A stretch of DNA of 64,000 nt from Collinsella sp. WCA1-178-WT-3 (M1) (GTDB taxonomy: Bacteria; Actinomycetota; Coriobacteriia; Coriobacteriales; Coriobacteriaceae): assembly GCF_009696325.1 (NCBI RefSeq), contig NZ_VUME01000006.1:1-64000 (forward strand). The letters run 5' to 3'. The notes under the pieces were generated by a model. That model did no database searches. It was not told where the DNA came from and saw only the letters and a list, made by a program, of their open reading frames with translations. A program made the position numbers and the translations under genes. Of the stretch, positions 32,344 to 40,810 are shown piece after piece (the stretch's first letter is position 1; each line of letters begins with the position of its first letter).

Positions 32344-34653
32344 ATGGCATTGACCCCCAACGAGGCATATGCGGCCAAGCAGCCGTTTGTGGACAAGGAG
32401 ACGCTCGAGCATATCGTCGAGCAGTTCCCCACGCCGTTTCATCTATACGACGAGGCGGGCATCCGCCGCAACATGCAAGAGGTGCGCGACGCCTTTGCGT
32501 GGAACCCGGGCTTTAAGGAATACTTTGCCGTCAAGGCCAACCCCAACCCGGCACTCATCTCCATTCTCAACGAATACGGCTGCGGCTGCGATTGCTCGAG
32601 CTATACCGAGCTCATGATCGCCCGCTCGCTGGGTATCACGGGACACGACATCATGTTCTCGTCCAACGACACGCCGGCTGCGGACTTTGAGCTCGCCGAC
32701 AAGCTGGGTGCCATCGTCAACTTTGACGACATCAGCCACATCGAGTTCTTTGAGCGCGTTGCGGGACCCATCCCCAAGACGGTCAGCTGCCGCTTTAATC
32801 CGGGCGGCCTGTTCCAGCTCTCCAACGGCATCATGGACAACCCCGGCGACTCCAAATACGGCATGACCACCGAGCAACTCTTCGAGGCCTTCCGTATGCT
32901 CAAGACCAAGGGTGCCGAGGACTTTGGCATCCACGCCTTCCTTGCCAGCAACACCGTCACCAACGACTACTACCCCAAGCTCGCGCGCATCCTCTTTGAG
33001 CTTGCCATGCGCCTGGAGCGCGAGACCGGCGCACACGTCGCCTTCATCAATCTATCCGGCGGCGTCGGCATCCCCTACCTACCCGAGCAGCAGGCCAACG
33101 ACATTCACGCCATCGGCGAGGGAGTGCACGCGGCATACGACGAGATCCTGGTCCCCGCAGGCATGGGCGATGTGGCAATCTACACCGAGATGGGCCGCTT
33201 TATGATGGGCCCCTACGGCTGCCTGGTCACCAAGGCCATCCACGAGAAGCAGATCTACAAGGACTATATCGGTGTCGATGCAAGCGCCGTCGATTTGATC
33301 CGCCCCGCCATGTATGGTGCCTACCACCACATTACGGTGATGGGTCAGCCGGGCGGCGCCGACAAGGGCACAACGCCCGTCACGAACACCTATGACATCA
33401 CGGGCAATCTGTGCGAGAACAACGACAAGTTCGCCATCGATCGCGAGCTACCGCATATCGACATGGGCGACCTGCTTGTAATCCACGATACCGGTGCGCA
33501 TGGCTACTCCATGGGCTACAACTACAACGGACGGCTGCGCTCCGCCGAGGTCCTGCTGCGCCCCGATGGCGCGGCCGACCTCATCCGCCGCGCCGAGCGC
33601 CCGGGCGATTACTTTGCCACGCTCGACGTGCTGCCGTGCGGCCGAGAACTGTTGGCCAAGTCGCGCGCCGAAAGTGCCCGCCGCCGCGCCCAAGACGGGC
33701 GCCTGGCAGTCGCCGCCCAATGGAACAAGCGCATCCAGATCGCCGAAGCGAAGGAGAAGAACATGGACATCCGCAATCTCGAGGGCTCAATCGTCGCCCT
33801 GGTTACGCCGTTTAAAAAGGACGGCAGTGTCGACTTTGATGCGCTCGAGCGCCTTATCGATTTCCACCTGCAAAATGGCACCGATGCCATCCTCGCCCTG
33901 GGCACCACCGGCGAGAGTGCCACGATGACCGACGACGAGGACAACTCCGTTGTCGCCGCGGTGGTCAAGCAAGTTGCAGGACGCGTCCCCGTCATCGCCG
34001 GCTCGGGCTCCAACTCCACGCAGACCATGCTCACCAAGTCGCTCACTTACCAGGGCTTGGGAGCCGACGGTCTACTGCTCATTACCCCCTACTACAACAA
34101 ATCCAACGAAGAGGGTATCTACCAGCACTTTAAGACCGTCGCCGATGCCGTAGACATCCCCTGCATCCTGTACAACATCCCCGGCCGCTGTGGCTGCGGC
34201 ATCAGCGAGCGCAACGTGGAGCGCTTGGCCGCGCACCCCAACATCATGGGTATTAAGGAAGCCTCGGGCAACGTCGCCTACGCTGCCAAGATCGCCCACC
34301 TGCTGTCCGACGACTTCCGCATGTACTCGGGCGAGGACGCGCTCACCGTGCCGCTCATGAGTCTGGGTGCTTCGGGCACCATTAGCGTGTGGGCCGACGT
34401 GCAGCCGCAGCTCGTACATGACATGTGCCGCGCCTATCTGGACGGTGACGTGGCACGTGCCCGCGATATCCAGATTGCCGGCCAGCCGCTCATCAATGCC
34501 CTCTTTAGCGAGGTCAACCCCATCCCCGTCAAGGAAGCGCTCGCCCAGATGGGTATGATCGAGGCAAACTACCGCATGCCGCTGTGTCCCATGGCAGACG
34601 ACACGCGATCCGCACTTACCGATGCTCTGAAGGGAGCTGGTCTGCTTGATTAA
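32344..34653 (+). CDS. lysA-dapA: Diaminopimelate decarboxylase fused in frame to dihydrodipicolinate synthase
   Basis: One uninterrupted frame of 769 codons covers two enzymes. Residues 1-473 are LysA, a PLP decarboxylase making lysine from meso-DAP: PLP Lys in YFAVKANPNP, INLSGGVGIPY, CENNDKFA, MGYNYNGRLRSAEVL. Residues 474-769 are DapA, which condenses pyruvate and aspartate semialdehyde: GTTGESATM, the Tyr in CILYNIPGRCG and the Schiff-base Lys in MGIKEASG. No stop codon separates them. An AAGGAG seven bases before ATG 33763 could also start free DapA. The first gene behind the lysine riboswitch; both a fusion protein and free DapA are possible. Confidence 0.85.
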   Translation: MALTPNEAYAAKQPFVDKETLEHIVEQFPTPFHLYDEAGIRRNMQEVRDAFAWNPGFKEYFAVKANPNPALISILNEYGCGCDCSSYTELMIARSLGITGHDIMFSSNDTPAADFELADKLGAIVNFDDISHIEFFERVAGPIPKTVSCRFNPGGLFQLSNGIMDNPGDSKYGMTTEQLFEAFRMLKTKGAEDFGIHAFLASNTVTNDYYPKLARILFELAMRLERETGAHVAFINLSGGVGIPYLPEQQANDIHAIGEGVHAAYDEILVPAGMGDVAIYTEMGRFMMGPYGCLVTKAIHEKQIYKDYIGVDASAVDLIRPAMYGAYHHITVMGQPGGADKGTTPVTNTYDITGNLCENNDKFAIDRELPHIDMGDLLVIHDTGAHGYSMGYNYNGRLRSAEVLLRPDGAADLIRRAERPGDYFATLDVLPCGRELLAKSRAESARRRAQDGRLAVAAQWNKRIQIAEAKEKNMDIRNLEGSIVALVTPFKKDGSVDFDALERLIDFHLQNGTDAILALGTTGESATMTDDEDNSVVAAVVKQVAGRVPVIAGSGSNSTQTMLTKSLTYQGLGADGLLLITPYYNKSNEEGIYQHFKTVADAVDIPCILYNIPGRCGCGISERNVERLAAHPNIMGIKEASGNVAYAAKIAHLLSDDFRMYSGEDALTVPLMSLGASGTISVWADVQPQLVHDMCRAYLDGDVARARDIQIAGQPLINALFSEVNPIPVKEALAQMGMIEANYRMPLCPMADDTRSALTDALKGAGLLD

Positions 34654-35386
34654 GACCGTCATTATGGGAACGGGCCGCATGGGCTCGCTCATCCGCACTA
34701 CCGCCGAGGGTATTGTCGACGCTGACGGAGAGCCCGTTTTTGACATCGTCGCCCAGATCGGCTTCGACTTGTCCGAGCTCGAGAACGCTCCGGCAGCCGA
34801 CGTCATCATCGACTTCTCGAACGTTGCGACCTTCGACACCGTCGTCGCCTATGTCGAGCGCACGGGTGCGGCGTTGGTCTCGGGCACCACAGGCTATACG
34901 CCCGAGCAGATGGATCGCCTGCGCGAGCTGGGTCGGTGCACCCGCGTCATGCACTCCGGCAATTACTCCATCGGTATCGCAGCCCTGCGTCATCTGGTGG
35001 CACAGGCCACGCGAGAGCTGCCCGGCTTTGACTGCGAAATCGTCGAGACGCACCACAACCAAAAGGTCGACGCCCCCAGCGGCACTGCCAAGTTGCTGCT
35101 CGACGCCGTCGTCGAAGCCGAGCCCGAGGCAGGCTACCACCCCGTCTATGGCCGCGAGGGCATGTGCGGAGCGCGCGACCCCAAGGAGATCGGCGTGCAC
35201 TCGCTGCGCGGTGGCACTGTCGCCGGCGTGCACGAAGTGAGTTTCTTTGGCCAGGACGAGGAGGTCACGCTCGCGCATCGCGCCACGAGTCGTCAGATCT
35301 TTGTCAACGGCGCCTTGGCAGCCGCGCAGAAGCTCGTCACCCGCGAACCCGGCTTCTATACGTTCGACCAGGTCATGTTTGCCTAA
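34646..35386 (+). CDS. dapB: 4-hydroxy-tetrahydrodipicolinate reductase
   Basis: DapB reduces the DapA product with NAD(P)H. It has 246 residues, with the Rossmann start IMGTGRMGSLI, DFSNVATFDTVVAY, SGTTGYTPEQM, the active-site ETHHNQKVDAPSGTA (His pair and Lys), and SLRGGTVAGVHEV. The TTG at 34646 overlaps the dapA stop by eight bases and follows an AGGGAG site. An ATG at 34664 would cut off the first strand of the Rossmann fold. Third enzyme activity of the lysine operon, so under riboswitch control. Confidence 0.94.
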   Translation: MIKTVIMGTGRMGSLIRTTAEGIVDADGEPVFDIVAQIGFDLSELENAPAADVIIDFSNVATFDTVVAYVERTGAALVSGTTGYTPEQMDRLRELGRCTRVMHSGNYSIGIAALRHLVAQATRELPGFDCEIVETHHNQKVDAPSGTAKLLLDAVVEAEPEAGYHPVYGREGMCGARDPKEIGVHSLRGGTVAGVHEVSFFGQDEEVTLAHRATSRQIFVNGALAAAQKLVTREPGFYTFDQVMFA

Positions 35387-35425
35387 CCAGGTATCAACCG
35401 GATCCACCCAAAGGAGAGACCGCAA

Positions 35426-36145
35426 ATGAGCAACGCAGCCGAAATGGATGCACAGGAGATTATCAACTATATCGCCACCGCGCCCAAGAAGACGCCCGTC
35501 AAGCTGTACGTGCGCGAAAAGCCGGGCATGAAGGTCCAGTGGGGCAATGCGCATGTCTATGGCGGCCGCCGTGGAAAGACTGTATTTGGCGACTGGGATG
35601 AGCTCAAGGCAATCCTCGACGCCAACGTCGATTCCATCGACTACTACGATGTGGAGAACGACTGCCGCAACTCCGCCGTGCCCATGCTCGACCTCAAGGG
35701 CATCAACGCCCGCATCGAGCCGGGTGCGATCATCCGCGACCGCGTCGAGATCGGCGACCGTGCCGTCATCATGATGGGCGCCATCATCAACATCGGCTCC
35801 GTCATTGGCGAAGGCTCCATGATCGATATGGGCGCCGTGCTGGGCGGTCGCGCCACCGTTGGCAAGAACTGCCACATCGGCGCCGGCACCGTGCTGGCAG
35901 GCGTCGTGGAGCCCGCCAGCGCCACCCCCGTCATCATCGAGGACGACGTTATGATCGGTGCCAATGCTGTGGTCCTGGAAGGCGTGCGCGTGGGCAAGGG
36001 TGCTGTCGTTGCCGCCGGCGCCGTGTGCGTCGAGGACGTCCCCGCCGGCGCCGTCGTGGCCGGTGTCCCTGCCCGCGTTATCAAGATGCGCGACGAGAAG
36101 ACCGACAGCAAGACCGGCCTCGAGGAAGGTCTGCGCCAGCTCTAA
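35426..36145 (+). CDS. dapH: Tetrahydrodipicolinate N-acetyltransferase
   Basis: The protein is 239 residues. An N-terminal helical domain (about 1-75) precedes a left-handed beta-helix built of hexapeptide repeats (about 90-205), for example [40 protein letters not shown] and [12 protein letters not shown]. This size and the [19 protein letters not shown] start match DapH, which uses acetyl-CoA, rather than the larger succinyl-CoA DapD. It therefore defines the acetylase branch of DAP synthesis. ATG 35426 follows AAAGGAGAG. Last gene of the operon; the R1 repeat begins three bases after its stop. Confidence 0.93.
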   Translation: MSNAAEMDAQEIINYIATAPKKTPVKLYVREKPGMKVQWGNAHVYGGRRGKTVFGDWDELKAILDANVDSIDYYDVENDCRNSAVPMLDLKGINARIEPGAIIRDRVEIGDRAVIMMGAIINIGSVIGEGSMIDMGAVLGGRATVGKNCHIGAGTVLAGVVEPASATPVIIEDDVMIGANAVVLEGVRVGKGAVVAAGAVCVEDVPAGAVVAGVPARVIKMRDEKTDSKTGLEEGLRQL

Positions 36146-36147
36146 TA

Positions 36148-36341
36148 GTTACGCGGTTTTGACAAACCGCGTAACGGCTCGACGCTCCACCTTTGGTTCC
36201 GTCGTTCTAACGAACGACGGACCGGTCGACGCTGCAAACGCCCCTAAGCGGCAATCTGACGTTCAATCGTCGGTCGCGTACCGAAGTACGCTTCCCTCCT
36301 CTTTCACGTCACCTTGCTCGCCTAGGGGCGTTTTCGCTGAC
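36148..36341 (+). repeat. R1 structured repeat, copy B (after dapH)
   Basis: This copy starts with GTTACGCGGTTTT-gac-AAACCGCGTAAC three bases past the dapH stop. Then GGCTCGACGCT, an extra hairpin GTTCCGTCGTT/AACGACGGACC absent from copies A and C, and the outer stem AACGCCCCTAAGCG/CGCCTAGGGGCGTT. Inside are TGACGTTCAATCGTCGGTCG, a GCGTAC-CGAA-GTACGC hairpin and CTCTTTCACGTCA. Same order and orientation relative to the upstream gene as the other copies. Confidence 0.8.
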
Positions 36342-36389
36342 GTGTGCTCAACCTGCGGGGTAATGTCAGCAACCAAGCCGAAAACAACA

Positions 36390-36420
36390 AAGGCCGAAGC
36401 ACCATCGGAGCTTCGGCCTT
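36390..36420 (-). terminator. Terminator of the toxin-antitoxin operon
   Basis: AAGGCCGAAGC (36390-36400) pairs with GCTTCGGCCTT (36410-36420) just past the toxin stop. On the minus strand it runs into TTGTTGTTTTC. It may act in both directions. Confidence 0.7.
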
Positions 36421-36422
36421 CC

Positions 36423-36767
36423 CTATCTCAGGGTTCCGTCGTATTCAACCATGGCGGGTTGCTTTGACAGGCGCCCTACGGCCGTCTTATAGACCTCGGA
36501 ACGATCGCGCCGCCCTATTGCCACGATCTCGGCAATCTCAACCATTCCGTCCTCTCGGATTCGGAAAACCATTTTGAGTCCCGCATTCCGCCATTTAATC
36601 TTTTTGCAGCCGGCGAGCTCGCCGTGAAGCGGCGTTCCGATTTCATCAGCGCGCGTCTTTAATTTTGCGACGGCAATACGGACGAGCCTGCGCTGGGATC
36701 CATCTAGTTTTTGATATTCCTTCTCGACGTCTCGATTCAAAAAGCCGACAACAAAATGCCCGCTCAT
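36423..36767 (-). CDS. RelE/ParE-type toxin
   Basis: This is a 114-residue basic protein with the RelE/HigB-like core: FLNRDVEKEYQKLDGSQRRLVRIAVAKLK, LHGELAGCKKIKWRNAGLKM, VFRIREDGMVEIAEIVAIGRRDRSEVY. RelE-type toxins cut mRNA in the ribosome, while ParE types poison gyrase; the Arg/Lys-rich core fits the former slightly better. Its start overlaps the antitoxin stop by four bases, antitoxin first, as is usual for type II systems. Confidence 0.82.
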   Translation of the reverse strand: MSGHFVVGFLNRDVEKEYQKLDGSQRRLVRIAVAKLKTRADEIGTPLHGELAGCKKIKWRNAGLKMVFRIREDGMVEIAEIVAIGRRDRSEVYKTAVGRLSKQPAMVEYDGTLR

Positions 36768-37114
36768 TCGAAAAGGTCCTCGTCGGGAATCGCGTCCGGA
36801 TCCATCGACTCAAGCTCCGCGAGCTCCTCGGCAGTTAAGGCGTCCTCAAACGGAACAAACTCATGCGGACCATGCTTGACTCGATTCGCAGCGATGCGAT
36901 TTATCTCAAGTTCACGCAGATACTGCAGCGCGCCGTACATTTCCTCATAGGCAGCATAGTCGATAATCACGGTATCGATATCATTATGATCAGCAATGAA
37001 CTGAGGCGCGCGTTTTGCGCGTTTACGAATGGTGGATAAGGACTTGCTTGCTTCGGTAGCAGAAACAACCTGGTCTTTTGTAAACACCGGTTTTTCCAGA
37101 ACAAGTGGGGACAT
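36764..37114 (-). CDS. Antitoxin of the RelE-like toxin (Phd/YefM-like)
   Basis: This 116-residue protein has an N-terminal Phd/YefM-like DNA-binding part, VFTKDQVVSATEASKSLSTIRKRAKRAPQF and TVIIDYAAYEEMY. Its helical, acidic C-terminus (AEELAELESMDPDAIPDEDLF) would wrap the basic toxin. The start is ATG 37114, set by GGAGG seven bases upstream; an earlier in-frame start would lie in the operator. It should repress its own promoter at the large palindrome 20 bases upstream. Confidence 0.82.
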   Translation of the reverse strand: MSPLVLEKPVFTKDQVVSATEASKSLSTIRKRAKRAPQFIADHNDIDTVIIDYAAYEEMYGALQYLRELEINRIAANRVKHGPHEFVPFEDALTAEELAELESMDPDAIPDEDLFE

Positions 37115-37133
37115 TTTGACCTCCAAAAAATAA

Positions 37134-37175
37134 TCTGGATTATATTTCAAAGTATACTTCAAAATATAATCCAGA
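37134..37175 (-). promoter_or_regulatory. 42-bp palindromic operator of the toxin-antitoxin operon
   Basis: Perfect 14-bp arms TCTGGATTATATTT (37134-37147) and AAATATAATCCAGA (37162-37175) flank CAAAGTATACTTCA, which contains the palindrome AAGTATACTT. TATACT and TATAAT -10-like sequences lie within it, so bound antitoxin would cover the promoter. Confidence 0.7.
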
Positions 37176-37198
37176 CTTTTATTCAAAAGTTAAAAGCC

Positions 37199-38212
37199 TT
37201 ATCGATTCTCGATGCTACCGATGTTTTTGAGCTCGATGGAGATGAGGCCGTTGGGCTCGTTGACAAACTCGATGTACTCGGAGTTCGAACCCATCTCGGC
37301 CGGGAAGCTAATCTCGATACCCGTGTCGGTACGAATCTTATGATTGCGCACCGCCGCGCGTTCGACCTGCTTGCGCTCCACGGGCACGCGCTCGGGCACC
37401 TTCTCCTCGGTCAGCGCCGCACGCACGCTCTCCTTGATGACCGGCTCGTCCTCAAAGACCTCATCGACGATATCCCAAGGCGGCAGCTCCTCGTCGTCTT
37501 CAACCTTCTCGGCAACGGCGGCTTTGACCTTGGCGAGCGCTACGGCCGTGTTGGCGCCGTGCTCCTCGGCGACTTCCTCGACCACGCGCGTCACCGTGTC
37601 GATGACCTCCTTACCCGAAACCCCCGTGTCGCACTGCAGCAGGCCGTCGGGAATGAGCATGCGGTCCTCGCCGGCAATCTTGCGCTTCTTGTCCACATAG
37701 CCGATCTCCATGGTGCTTGCACGCACGATGGCATAGCTCGGCACCTTTTGCGAGGGGTTTGGCAAAATGGCGTAGTGGCGCGCGATGTCGTTACGAACCT
37801 CGCCCTCTTCGCGACCCACCTCGTGCATGAATGCCTGCTTGGAGCCCAGCAGCATCACGGCAAACCAGCGGGCATCTTCATCATCGTCAAAGTCCGCCAC
37901 AAGCACGTCAGTGGACTCGGCTTTCTCGGCTTTGGTGAGCTCGGAGGAAATAAACTCCGCAATCTGCTGAGACAAGTCCACGAACTCACGCTCACCAAAG
38001 AAATAGCCCTTGAGCTCGCCGCCAAACGCAGAGTTCTCCGCAAACGTGGCGCGCTTATTGTCGGCCGAGGTACGTGCGCGGCGCAGATGCGTGGTCACAA
38101 AGCTGCGCACGGTACGGCTTTCGATATCCAGCTCGCGCTGGCTCATGACGTTGACGGCAGAGTCAAAGTCCAGGATATGCAGAATCGCGTGATTGATTTT
38201 CATATACGGCAT
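37199..38212 (-). CDS. Nucleoid-associated protein (NdpA/YejK family)
   Basis: This 337-residue protein begins KINHAILHILDFDSAVNVMSQRELDIES, as in Gram-positive members of the NdpA/37-kDa nucleoid protein family. It is acidic in the middle (ADFDDDEDARWFAVMLLG and DDEELPPWDIVDEVFED) and ends in a beta-rich segment, IEISFPAEMGSNSEYIEFV. Role in chromosome packing is inferred from the family. A start three codons later (ATG 38203, MKINHA) is equally likely. It is downstream of the ldh terminator and probably separately expressed. Confidence 0.82.
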   Translation of the reverse strand: MPYMKINHAILHILDFDSAVNVMSQRELDIESRTVRSFVTTHLRRARTSADNKRATFAENSAFGGELKGYFFGEREFVDLSQQIAEFISSELTKAEKAESTDVLVADFDDDEDARWFAVMLLGSKQAFMHEVGREEGEVRNDIARHYAILPNPSQKVPSYAIVRASTMEIGYVDKKRKIAGEDRMLIPDGLLQCDTGVSGKEVIDTVTRVVEEVAEEHGANTAVALAKVKAAVAEKVEDDEELPPWDIVDEVFEDEPVIKESVRAALTEEKVPERVPVERKQVERAAVRNHKIRTDTGIEISFPAEMGSNSEYIEFVNEPNGLISIELKNIGSIENR

Positions 38213-38307
38213 TCCGTTCTAGATCGCTTTTGGCACGAACCAGTATAGCGGTCGAGTCCACCCCAGGCGCATCGAAGATTGGTGCAGACAAGCCTGTCCC
38301 CTTTGCA

Positions 38308-38341
38308 TAAAAAAGCGCCCGGGTCACATGGGCCCGGACGC
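38308..38341 (-). terminator. Terminator of ldh
   Basis: On the minus strand GCGTCCGGG pairs with CCCGGGCGC and runs into TTTTTTATG, 36 bases after the ldh stop. Just beyond, at 38290-38303, lies a lone half-site AGCCTGTCCCCTTT of the REP-like type. Confidence 0.8.
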
Positions 38342-38376
38342 CTTCGTTGTAGACCTGTTGCTTAAACGAGCCGAAT

Positions 38377-39327
38377 TTAGCAGGAAAAGTCGACGCTGTC
38401 GATAATGTCCTTGAGGGCCTCTGCGGAGGCGGTGAGCTCATGCTGCTCGTCATCGTTCAGCGGCACGGGAACGCGGCAGACGACACCGTCGCGACCAACG
38501 ACCGTCGGCATGGAGATGGCCAGATCGGACAGGCCGTACTCGCCCACCATGAGCGAGGAGACGGGCAGAACAGTCTGCTCGTCACGCATGACGGCAGTGC
38601 AGATGCGCTTTACCGCCATAGCGACACCGTAGTAGGTGGCGTGCTTCTTCTCGATGATGGTGTAGGCGGAGTTCTTGACGTCCTCGGCGATGCGCTTCTC
38701 GGCAGCCTCATGCTCCAGGTGGCCGTGAAGCTCGCAGAAGGTGTTCAGCGGCACGCCGGCAACCTGAGCGCTGGACCAGGCGACAAACTCGGAGTCGCCG
38801 TGCTCGCCCATGACATAGGCCTGAACGTCGCGCGGGTCAACCTCGACGTGGGCACCGAGCATCTGCTGCAGACGGCCGGTGTCGAGCACGGTGCCGGAGC
38901 CGATGACATGGCCCTCGGGCAGGCCGGACATCTTGATGGCGGCGTAGGTCAGAACGTCGACCGGGTTGGAGACGATGAGCAGAATGCCGTCGAAGCCAGA
39001 CTTCTTAATCTCGGGAATAATGGACTTAAAGATGCTGACGTTCTTGTTGACCAGGTCCAGGCGGGTCTCACCGGGCTTCTGAGCAGCGCCAGCGGTGACG
39101 ACGATCATGGCGGCGTCGGCGACATCAGAATAATCGCCGGCGTAAATCTTCATCGGCTCGGCAAACGTCATGCCGTGCGCAATATCCAAGGCCTCGCCCT
39201 CGGCGCGGTTCTTGTCCACGTCGATGAGAACCATCTCGGAGAACAGACCACTCTGCATCAGCGCGAACGCCGAAGACGAACCGACGAAACCGCAGCCGAC
39301 AATAGCGACCTTCTTCTCGTTAACCAT
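38377..39327 (-). CDS. ldh: L-lactate dehydrogenase
   Basis: Ldh reduces pyruvate to L-lactate and regenerates NAD+ in fermentation. The protein is 316 residues, with NAD-binding VAIVGCGFVGSSSAFAL, the specificity residue Gln in GAAQKPGETRLDL (lactate; malate dehydrogenases have Arg), IVSNPVDVLTY, and the catalytic His in MGEHGDSEF. Loop Arg and substrate Arg are both present. ATG 39327 follows GGGAG. A hairpin lies in its leader (39354-39384). No Rex-type palindrome was seen in the upstream region. Confidence 0.95.
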   Translation of the reverse strand: MVNEKKVAIVGCGFVGSSSAFALMQSGLFSEMVLIDVDKNRAEGEALDIAHGMTFAEPMKIYAGDYSDVADAAMIVVTAGAAQKPGETRLDLVNKNVSIFKSIIPEIKKSGFDGILLIVSNPVDVLTYAAIKMSGLPEGHVIGSGTVLDTGRLQQMLGAHVEVDPRDVQAYVMGEHGDSEFVAWSSAQVAGVPLNTFCELHGHLEHEAAEKRIAEDVKNSAYTIIEKKHATYYGVAMAVKRICTAVMRDEQTVLPVSSLMVGEYGLSDLAISMPTVVGRDGVVCRVPVPLNDDEQHELTASAEALKDIIDSVDFSC

Positions 39328-39353
39328 TAGAAACTCCCATCTCTCTCCACAAA

Positions 39354-39384
39354 CAAGCCGCCCGGGAACGACCCGAGCGGCTTG
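39354..39384 (-). promoter_or_regulatory. Hairpin in the ldh leader
   Basis: CAAGCCGCcCGGG pairs with CCCGaGCGGCTTG about 30 bases before the ldh start and is followed on the minus strand by TTTGTGG. It could be a terminator for read-through from the aminotransferase gene or part of the ldh 5' leader. Confidence 0.4.
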
Positions 39385-39528
39385 CCGTAATCCCAATACA
39401 TCCAATCGGGACTTTGATTATGCTCCTATACGCAGCCAAAAATCGACCGTTTACCGAAATTGTTTGCAGGATTCGTAAAATAACTGCACGAAATCGGTTT
39501 CGAGCTATTGACGAGCCCAAATAGTCTT

Positions 39529-40692
39529 CTAATACAGGCCCGCCTCGCGGATGGCCTCGACAGCCAAAGCGATCTGATCGGGCGGCAGGACCAGCGCCAT
39601 GCGCACGTGCCCCTCGCCCGAAGGGCCAAAGCTCGCGCCCGGCGTCACCACAACGCCGGCCTTCTCCATAAGCTCCTCGCAAAACGCCATGGAATCGGTG
39701 CGGCCACCGGGAAGCTTGGCCCACACAAACATAGAGCCATGCGCGTTGGGACGCTCCCAGCCCAGGTCCTCAAGACCGTCGCACAGGGCATCGCGGCGCT
39801 CCTGGTACTTCAGACGTTGCGCCTCGACCTCATCGCGCGGACCATTGAGGCAGGCGATGGCGGCCTTCTGAATCGGGAAGAACATGCCAAAGTCGATCTG
39901 GCTGCGCAGCTTGGCAAAGGCAGAGACCACATCCTCACGGCCGACCAAAAAGCCGATGCGCGCACCGGTGACGTTAAACGACTTGGAAAGCGAGAAGAAT
40001 TCCACGCCCACCTCGAGCGCACCGGGATACTGCAAGAAGCTGCCGCCGGGCTCGCCGTCAAACACGATGTCGGAGTACGCGTTGTCATGGACGATCAGCA
40101 GGTCGTGCTCGCGGGCGAAGGCGATGATCTCCTCGTAGACCTCGGGCGTGCCCACCGAGCCCACCGGGTTGGCGGGCAACGACACGATCATGTACTTGGC
40201 ACGATCGGCCACCTCGGGATCGATGCCCGCCACATAGGGCAGGTAATTGTGCTCCGCCACCAGCGGATAGTACTCGAGCTTGGCATCGGCGATCTTGGCG
40301 CCCGCCTCAAAGACCGGATAGCACGGATCGGGAACCAGAATGGTGTCACCCGGATCGAGCAGGGCCAGGCCCAAATGACCCACGCCCTCCTGCGTGCCGT
40401 TGCACGACTGCACCATGGACGGCGTAATGCCCGAAACGCCAAAGCGACGCTCATAGTAATCGCACACGGCCTGCTTAAGCTCGGGCAGGTCGCGCAGGGA
40501 ATACTTCCACATCTCGGGATTTTGGGCGGCCTGCGTGAGCGCCTCGACCACGTGGTCGTACGGCTTAAAGTCGGGCGTGCCCACGCTCATGTTGTAAATG
40601 GTCTTGCCCTGAGCCTTCAGCGCAAGAAGTTTGTTGTTGAGCGAGGCGAAGACCTCCGCGCCAAAGCGGTCGAGACGCTGCGATGCCTGCAT
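39529..40692 (-). CDS. Class I/II pyridoxal-phosphate aminotransferase
   Basis: This 387-residue fold-type I aminotransferase has YNMSVGTPDFKPYDHVVEAL at the N-terminus, CNGTQEGVGHLGLAL, LPANPVGSVG, VHDNAYSDIVFDG (PLP Asp-Tyr) and the Schiff-base Lys in FSLSKSFNVTGARIG. The pattern is that of the PatA/DapC/AspC group. Since dapH and an M20 deacetylase are nearby, an N-acetyl-LL-DAP aminotransferase role is attractive, but aspartate or aromatic specificity is equally open. ATG 40692 has AAAGGTGG, directly downstream of a terminator-like hairpin. Confidence 0.82.
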   Translation of the reverse strand: MQASQRLDRFGAEVFASLNNKLLALKAQGKTIYNMSVGTPDFKPYDHVVEALTQAAQNPEMWKYSLRDLPELKQAVCDYYERRFGVSGITPSMVQSCNGTQEGVGHLGLALLDPGDTILVPDPCYPVFEAGAKIADAKLEYYPLVAEHNYLPYVAGIDPEVADRAKYMIVSLPANPVGSVGTPEVYEEIIAFAREHDLLIVHDNAYSDIVFDGEPGGSFLQYPGALEVGVEFFSLSKSFNVTGARIGFLVGREDVVSAFAKLRSQIDFGMFFPIQKAAIACLNGPRDEVEAQRLKYQERRDALCDGLEDLGWERPNAHGSMFVWAKLPGGRTDSMAFCEELMEKAGVVVTPGASFGPSGEGHVRMALVLPPDQIALAVEAIREAGLY

Positions 40693-40708
40693 GGTGCCAC
40701 CTTTCGAT

Positions 40709-40740
40709 ATAAAAAATACGGCGCTCCGACAAGAGCGCCG
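40709..40740 (-). terminator. Terminator after nadE
   Basis: On the minus strand CGGCGCTC-ttgtcg-GAGCGCCG runs into TATTTTTTATA. It lies 70 bases after nadE and only 17 bases before the aminotransferase start codon, so it could also act as a leader attenuator of that gene. Confidence 0.75.
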
Positions 40741-40810
40741 CGCGATACGGGCCATCAGATTGCAAAAGTGTAACGCTTGCAACCCCCGTATTGGTTCAAT
40801 TTAGCCAACC

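Noticed and set aside
38282-38307. GGGGACAGGCTTGT half-site near the ldh terminator
   Set aside because: Only one arm is present, so it does not form a hairpin; noted as a relic, not listed as a repeat copy.
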